Shown piece after piece: positions 27,468-32,562 of a stretch of DNA of 32,562 nt. The stretch spans positions 1 to 32,562 of the forward strand of contig CANGPW010000027.1 in assembly GCA_947456185.1 (NCBI GenBank), written 5' to 3'. The DNA comes from Bacteroidota bacterium. Lineage in GTDB: Bacteria; Bacteroidota; Bacteroidia; UKL13-3. Numbering within the stretch: the first letter of the stretch is position 1; every line of letters begins with the position of its first letter. A program made the translations under genes and the position numbers. The notes beneath the pieces were generated by a model. It did no database searches. It had not been told where the DNA came from and saw nothing but the letters and a program-made list of their open reading frames with translations.

Positions 27468-27845
27468 TTAAAATGGTAAATCGTCTGAAGTACTTTCATC
27501 ACTGCTAAACGACATGTTTGTAGGTGCATCGGTATGATTGTTTTGTGGTGTACTTGGTTGAGTTGGATGAATAGGAGCGGATCCTGCTGGTGTAACTTTC
27601 CAAGCATTTAAATTGGTAAAATACCTACCATTATATTCTTTGCTTTCAGCATCAAAACTAACCACTACTTCTTGACCAATGCTATAAGGGTTTTGGTCAA
27701 TTTTAGTTCCCATTAAACCAAACATTACCTTTTTAGGGTATTGGTCACCTGTTTCAATTAAAAACTCTTGCTTACGCCATTGGCCGTTTTTTCCTTCACC
27801 GGTAACTACTGGTAACGATAAAATTACTTTTCCTTTCAAATCCAT
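27468..27845 (-). CDS. DUF3127 protein (OB-fold-like) with SSB-type acidic C-terminal tail
   Basis: This 125-residue protein opens MDLKGKVILSLPVVTGEGKNGQWRKQEFLIETGDQYPKKVMFGLMG and continues KIDQNPYSIGQEVVVSFDAESKEYNGRYFTNLNAWKV. This is the DUF3127 pattern, a small five-strand OB-like domain common in Bacteroidota. A Pro/Thr/Asn-rich linker (residues about 90-115) leads to the end SDESTSDDLPF. Single-stranded DNA-binding proteins end in DDDLPF/DDDIPF, which recruits repair and replication partners. The tail here is close to that peptide, so a nucleic-acid or replication-associated role is plausible but inferred. It is monocistronic, with its own terminator. Confidence 0.85.
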   Translation of the reverse strand: MDLKGKVILSLPVVTGEGKNGQWRKQEFLIETGDQYPKKVMFGLMGTKIDQNPYSIGQEVVVSFDAESKEYNGRYFTNLNAWKVTPAGSAPIHPTQPSTPQNNHTDAPTNMSFSSDESTSDDLPF

Positions 27846-28168
27846 ACTGCAAATAAAAACTTTATTTTTAAAATATTATTTGATGTGTAAAACTTTTTTT
27901 GAATGAAAAAAAAATTTTACACTTTAATTTTTATTTTTAATTAAAAATTGATTAATTAACTCATTTAATTTTTTATTTACAGTGTTTAAGGTGCCTTTGA
28001 ATAATTTTTTGAAAAATATTTTTTGAAAAAATGGCATTTTTTAAGGTTATCGCTTTGAATATATTAAAAAATTTACAGTTAAAAAAGAAAAAAATGCGCA
28101 TTAATTGTATTTTTTTTAAAAAAGTAATTTTTTTTGCTTTAACATTGTATTAACTAAAAAAAACAATT
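27846..28168. other. AT-rich divergent intergenic region (323 bp)
   Basis: This region separates the minus-strand DUF3127 gene from the plus-strand surface-protein gene and is extremely rich in A and T runs. It contains two adjacent copies of ATTTTTTGAAAAA (28004-28016 and 28018-28030), each an imperfect palindrome. A near -7 box (minus strand TTTATTTG at 27850-27857) abuts the DUF3127 start. No exact TAnnTTTG box is seen for the plus-strand gene. No ORF or RNA gene is recognised. Confidence 0.6.
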
Positions 28169-31100
28169 ATGGTAAAAATTTACAAAACAATTCTTTTCAT
28201 TTTATTTATTGTTTCAATAAATAATTTAAACGCTCAGATTACGCTTAACGCTACATCTGGAACTACTACAGGTAGCTACACCACACTAAAAGCTGCCATT
28301 ATTAACATTAACAATGGAACCCATCAAGGTATCATTGATATTAGGGTACATGATAATACCACCGAAACTGATAGTATCAGTTTAGATTCTACTTCAAATC
28401 CTACTGGATCTAATTATACATCCATTTTAATTAGACCAGCAGATACTGCAACAGTTGTTAAAAATATCAATTGTAGCGCTGGTGGTACTACAATTTTCAA
28501 ATTAAATGGAGCTGATAATGTTACAGTTGATGGTAGGGTATTATCTAGTGGCTCAACTTCATTATTAAAAATTAATTCAACTGCAGTTATAACTGCGTCA
28601 TACAATATTCGACTTATCAATGGAGCTCAGAACAATACTTTTTCATTTTTGCAAAGTAATTGTATTTTAAATCCAGCATCTGGTGTTACTATCATTCATG
28701 TTCTTTTTTCGTCAGGAACTTCTACAACTGGGAATTCATCAAACACATTTAAAAACAATGTATTTACTGGTGGTTCTCAAGGTTTTCAATTTGGGGGTTC
28801 TGCAGCTGCAGCCACTCAAAATAATTTATTATACCAAAACATTATTCAAGATTATAAGACATTAGGAATTTTATTATCAAATGGAATTGGTTCAGTTACC
28901 ATTGATTCAAATGTGATAAAACACAATGGTACTTTTAATTCCATTGAAACTGCTGGGCTATATGGTATTGATATTAACTTTATCATTAGTAATTCTACAA
29001 TAAACATCACACGAAATACCATTGCTGATTTATCATTTAGTGCAGCCGTTTCTACAACAGGATTTTATGGAATTAGAATATTCCCTCAAACTGCAGGTGT
29101 TACACTTGCCGATGTAAATGTTTATAATAATGCCATCAGTTTAACAAGAACAAATAGCACTGTAACAGGAAATCAAATTTTTCAAGGCATAAGATTTTCT
29201 GGAACACAACCTGTTAATGTTAACATAATCAACAATACAATAAGAATAGGTGGGTCTACAACAACGGTATTAGCTGGGGCAATTAATTCAATAGGCATAA
29301 TGAAAGCAAATACCAGCGTAACTTCGTCTTTTGTATCAAGAAATAATGTTGTTATTAATGAAAGAGTAACTAACAATGGGGGTTGTGCAGGGTTTTGGCT
29401 TAGTTCAACTGCAGGAACAAATAATGTTGACTATAATAATTATTACGTTCCTTCAGGTAATTATAATGCAATTTGGCTTACTGGTGCTCATACTACAACA
29501 GCTACGTTTAGAACAGCAGCAACTCCAAATGAACAAAACACAACATTTGATTTTGTAAATTTTGTTAGCAGTTCTAATCTTTCATTAGCGGGTTCCTCTA
29601 TTAATAATTATGTGGTAATGAACTGCCCTCGTTCTTCATCGGTTCTAAGCGATATTTTTGGCACTTCTCGATTAATTTTAACTTATAAGGGTGTACATCA
29701 ATCTACGCCATTTTCTAATTTAAAAGATGCTAGTGTTAAAGAAGTATATTCATTGGGTAAATTACCTATTCCTTATGCCAATCCTCATAATGTAAAAGCA
29801 AATGTTAGAAATACTGGAATTGATACAATATTCAATCAAAAAGTAATTTTAACCATTGCTGGCTCAAATTCATTTATTGATAGTGTATACATTGATACCC
29901 TTGCACCTGGATCAGGGAAAACAGTTACATTCAGTTCATTTAATTATGTAAACTTAGGAACATGTACAGCTACTGTATCAGTGCCAAACGATAGTAATAA
30001 TACCAATAATAGCAAGGTGTATAACCAAATAATTACAACGGGTACTTATGCTTTTGCCGATCCAACCTTGCCGTCAGTGGCTGGTGGTGTAGGATTTACT
30101 GGAGGAACAGGTGATTTTGTGGCGAAATTTCCATACACTGGATCTAATAATATCAATCAAATTGGAATAACCATAGGTACTGGCGGTCAAACAATTAAAG
30201 TAGGAATTTGGGATACTTCAGCTACAGGTGGTCCTGGAGCATTACTTTGGTCATCTGCACCTTTTTTAACCACAACAGGTGTAAACACAATTATGGTTAA
30301 TCCACCAGTACCAGTAACTGGAAGTTTTTGTGTGGGCGTTATTCAATTCAATACAACCAATGCATCATTTGGATTTCAATACGAAGATCCAATGAGAAGC
30401 GGAACTTTCTTTTATACTTTTCCAACAGGTGCAACTACTTGGACTGATTTTGGAAGTAATAATTCAGCCTATCGTTTTATGGTAGAGCCACGCTTGCAAG
30501 TAGCAGACGATATTGGTTTGGCAAGTGTTGAACAACCTTGCGCAGCAGTAATGACAGGTAGTTCGGCCATTGCTCCGCAATTTAAAATTACTAATTATGG
30601 TTTAAATGGCCAAGCAAGTTACATTGTTCGCTCTCAAATTACTGGTCCTGTTAATTCAACCACAGCCGATACCATATCATTGTATTTAGCAAATGGAGAA
30701 ACGGAAGTAATTAATTCAACAACTTTGTTTAATCCAACTACGCCAGGAACCTACACTGTAAAAGCTTGGACACAACTAGCCGGAGATTTGGAAAGTAATA
30801 ATGATACTACTACTTATACTTTTACAGTAATAACCCCAGATACTATAAACAGTTCAGGTAAAGGATTGCAGTTAAGTGGAACTCAATATTTACAAACCAA
30901 TGGCGATAAAACTTTAAACATTACCAATGAAAAATTAACTTTAGAGGCTTGGGTAAAGAAAACATCAAATGCTAACGATAATTATATTATTTCTAAAGAT
31001 TCTACAGCTAATTATGCACAGTACGACTTATACATTTCTGCTGCAGGTAATTTAGTTTTCAAACTAAAAACTACCATTGCAGTTGATTCAGTTATTTCAA

Positions 31101-32512
31101 GTGTAATTTTCCCATCAGATGTATTTACCCATGCTGCTGCAACTTATGATGGAGTTAATATGAACATTTATCAAAATGGAAGTTTGGTAGGTTCAAAAGC
31201 CATGTTTGGAACAATTACAGGAAATAATCAACCAGTTTTTGTTGGCAAATCAATAAGTACTAATAACGGATTTTTAAATGGAGCAATAGATGAAGTAAGA
31301 ATTTGGGACACTTGTAGAACTGAATTACAAATTAGAAGAAACATGCACACACGTTTACCAAATGCTTCTCATGTAAACTTAAAAGCTTATTACCGTTTAG
31401 ATGAATTGAGTGTGAGTGGAAGTTATTCGGTAGATGCATCTGGAAACTGTAACGCAGGTATTATTAATAATGCGCCAACTAATTTAGCTACTAATTTTCC
31501 TTTAGGTACACCAGTAGTAAATAATCAAACGATAAGTTCAAGTGGCACGCAAGCATTTGCTGGTACAGGAATAAATATGAATATTTATAATCAAATTGCT
31601 TCAAATGACATTTATGTACATCGCTTTTCTGACTCTCCTTTAGTAGTTTCTCCTGTTACTGCACCTGGTGGAGTATCATCAGTTTATGGAAATTATTGGT
31701 TAATGTACCGTTATGGTGCAGGTACTATGGATAGTGCGGATGTTACTTTTAATTTGGTAGGTATGGTTAATGGTGCAAATGCAAACGATTTTAAACTTTT
31801 TAATCGCGCAAGCGGTAGCAGTGCAACATGGACTTTGGCAAAAAATTATGCAAATTCATTTAGTTTATTTGCTCAAACAGTAACAATGGGAGTGGACTCA
31901 ACCATGTTTAACAAGCAATTTATAATTGGTGCTACTAATAACCCATTGCCTGTTAAATTAATTTCATTTACTGGAAATGCTAAAAACGAAAATGCCAATT
32001 TATATTGGTCAACTGCCAGTGAAATCAATAACAATGGTTTTGCAATTGAACGTAGTTTGGATGGCAAAAAGTTTATTGAAATTGGATTTGTGAAAGGTGC
32101 CGTTAATAGCAATCAATTAACAAACTACAATTTTGTAGATGGCAACGTATTTTTAGTCAATAAAGCAGTTTTTTACAGACTAAAACAAATTGATTTGAAT
32201 GGTGAATTTGAATATTCTAAAACTATTTCAATAGTAAATGGCAAAGATATTTCAACTCAAGTAATTGTTTATCCAAATCCAATTACTGATCAATTATTTA
32301 TAGAAATTGAATCATTTGAAAATGCAAATACCCAACTTAATATTACCGATATAACTGGCAAAATAATTAAAGATATTGCTATTAATTTAACTGCAGGTTA
32401 TAATAAGTTTGCTATTGAAAATTTAAATGAATTAACCAATGGAATTTATATGGTAAATATTGTTTCAAACGGAACAGTTTTATACAATAATAAATTTGTA
32501 AAGGTTAAATAA
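28169..32512 (+). CDS. Large T9SS-secreted surface protein with beta-helix repeats and LamG-like domain
   Basis: This 1447-residue protein has a signal peptide (MVKIYKTILFILFIVSINNLNA). Residues about 30-480 contain recurrent strand-turn units with Asn ladders (TIDSNVIKHNG, INITRNTIADLS, VNVYNNAISLTR, VNIINNTIRIGG), typical of a right-handed parallel beta-helix. Next come Ig-like/CARDB-like beta-sandwich segments (about 530-630 and 790-890). A LamG/concanavalin-type domain follows at about 890-1085 (LQLSGTQYLQTNGDKTLNI ... LTLEAWVKK ... GAIDEVRIWDTCRTELQIRRNM). A fibronectin-like segment (LPVKLISFTGNAKNENANLYWSTASEINNNGFAIERS) precedes the T9SS sorting domain (1365-1447, VIVYPNPITDQLFIEIE). 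It is probably an adhesin or glycan-binding surface protein; no catalytic motif was seen. A terminator lies directly downstream. Confidence 0.9.
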   Translation: MVKIYKTILFILFIVSINNLNAQITLNATSGTTTGSYTTLKAAIININNGTHQGIIDIRVHDNTTETDSISLDSTSNPTGSNYTSILIRPADTATVVKNINCSAGGTTIFKLNGADNVTVDGRVLSSGSTSLLKINSTAVITASYNIRLINGAQNNTFSFLQSNCILNPASGVTIIHVLFSSGTSTTGNSSNTFKNNVFTGGSQGFQFGGSAAAATQNNLLYQNIIQDYKTLGILLSNGIGSVTIDSNVIKHNGTFNSIETAGLYGIDINFIISNSTINITRNTIADLSFSAAVSTTGFYGIRIFPQTAGVTLADVNVYNNAISLTRTNSTVTGNQIFQGIRFSGTQPVNVNIINNTIRIGGSTTTVLAGAINSIGIMKANTSVTSSFVSRNNVVINERVTNNGGCAGFWLSSTAGTNNVDYNNYYVPSGNYNAIWLTGAHTTTATFRTAATPNEQNTTFDFVNFVSSSNLSLAGSSINNYVVMNCPRSSSVLSDIFGTSRLILTYKGVHQSTPFSNLKDASVKEVYSLGKLPIPYANPHNVKANVRNTGIDTIFNQKVILTIAGSNSFIDSVYIDTLAPGSGKTVTFSSFNYVNLGTCTATVSVPNDSNNTNNSKVYNQIITTGTYAFADPTLPSVAGGVGFTGGTGDFVAKFPYTGSNNINQIGITIGTGGQTIKVGIWDTSATGGPGALLWSSAPFLTTTGVNTIMVNPPVPVTGSFCVGVIQFNTTNASFGFQYEDPMRSGTFFYTFPTGATTWTDFGSNNSAYRFMVEPRLQVADDIGLASVEQPCAAVMTGSSAIAPQFKITNYGLNGQASYIVRSQITGPVNSTTADTISLYLANGETEVINSTTLFNPTTPGTYTVKAWTQLAGDLESNNDTTTYTFTVITPDTINSSGKGLQLSGTQYLQTNGDKTLNITNEKLTLEAWVKKTSNANDNYIISKDSTANYAQYDLYISAAGNLVFKLKTTIAVDSVISSVIFPSDVFTHAAATYDGVNMNIYQNGSLVGSKAMFGTITGNNQPVFVGKSISTNNGFLNGAIDEVRIWDTCRTELQIRRNMHTRLPNASHVNLKAYYRLDELSVSGSYSVDASGNCNAGIINNAPTNLATNFPLGTPVVNNQTISSSGTQAFAGTGINMNIYNQIASNDIYVHRFSDSPLVVSPVTAPGGVSSVYGNYWLMYRYGAGTMDSADVTFNLVGMVNGANANDFKLFNRASGSSATWTLAKNYANSFSLFAQTVTMGVDSTMFNKQFIIGATNNPLPVKLISFTGNAKNENANLYWSTASEINNNGFAIERSLDGKKFIEIGFVKGAVNSNQLTNYNFVDGNVFLVNKAVFYRLKQIDLNGEFEYSKTISIVNGKDISTQVIVYPNPITDQLFIEIESFENANTQLNITDITGKIIKDIAINLTAGYNKFAIENLNELTNGIYMVNIVSNGTVLYNNKFVKVK

Positions 32513-32523
32513 ATGAGGTTTTT

Positions 32524-32562
32524 GAAGCAATCATTTTTGTGTAAAGCAAAAATGATTGCTTC
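32524..32562 (+). terminator. Terminator hairpin after the large surface-protein gene
   Basis: A perfect 16-bp stem is formed by 32524-32539 and 32547-32562 with a 7-nt loop TGTAAAG, 11 bp after the stop codon. The window ends at the base of the stem, so the U-tract cannot be seen, but the position and stem strength support a terminator, possibly bidirectional. Confidence 0.75.

Overview
The window is about 32.6 kb of AT-rich DNA from a member of the Bacteroidota, most likely a free-living environmental lineage. The evidence is: two proteins ending in type IX secretion (T9SS) sorting domains with the VYPNP motif, Bacteroidota-restricted families (DUF3127, DUF6913-like), Kdo transferase WaaA, A-rich leaders mostly without Shine-Dalgarno sequences, and promoter boxes of the TAnnTTTG type. 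No tRNA, rRNA, CRISPR array, insertion sequence or phage gene was seen.

Layout, left to right. Positions 1-192 hold the last 63 codons of a gene cut by the window edge. An ALDH7-type semialdehyde dehydrogenase (326-1873) and a lipoyl-dependent E2 acyltransferase (2065-3399) follow, the latter closed by a terminator. From 3683 to 16703 runs an almost gapless forward array: a family 2 glycosyltransferase, RmlC, an extended SDR epimerase/dehydratase and RmlD (dTDP-deoxysugar supply for surface glycan); a 602-residue uncharacterised Cys-rich protein; NadA and NadB (quinolinate for NAD); a tyrosine phenol-lyase-type PLP enzyme translationally coupled to an ADP-forming acyl-CoA synthetase; then a NorC-like cytochrome c and a NorB-like haem-copper-superfamily subunit. 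QueD, an MbnP/MbnH pair and RsmA complete the forward genes.

From 19942 to 27845 all genes are on the minus strand: a YdeI/DUF1801 protein with a C-terminal CDGSH motif, Dxs, a short T9SS cargo protein, WaaA, a probable outer-membrane protein, a DUF6913-like protein, a geranylgeranyl-reductase-like flavoprotein and a DUF3127 protein with an SSB-like acidic tail. A 323-bp AT-rich divergent region then leads to a 1447-residue T9SS surface protein (beta-helix repeats, LamG-like domain) that ends in a strong terminator at the window edge.

Most notable points. (1) The NorB-like subunit aligns without gaps to canonical NorB between the two metal-ligand helices, yet it has Asn in place of one FeB histidine, Val in place of the FeB glutamate, and Met where the second low-spin haem histidine normally lies. 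It is probably a non-canonical NO reductase-like enzyme. (2) Two intergenic FNR-like palindromes (TTGAY-N4-GTCAA), one before the long forward array and one before mbnP/mbnH, lie at exactly the same distance from -7-like boxes. This suggests a common Crp/Fnr-type regulator, perhaps responding to oxygen or NO. (3) MbnP/MbnH occurs here with no methanobactin genes. (4) A conserved-looking Fe-S/flavin-type protein of unknown role precedes nadAB. All functions are read from motifs and remembered family sequences; no search was run.
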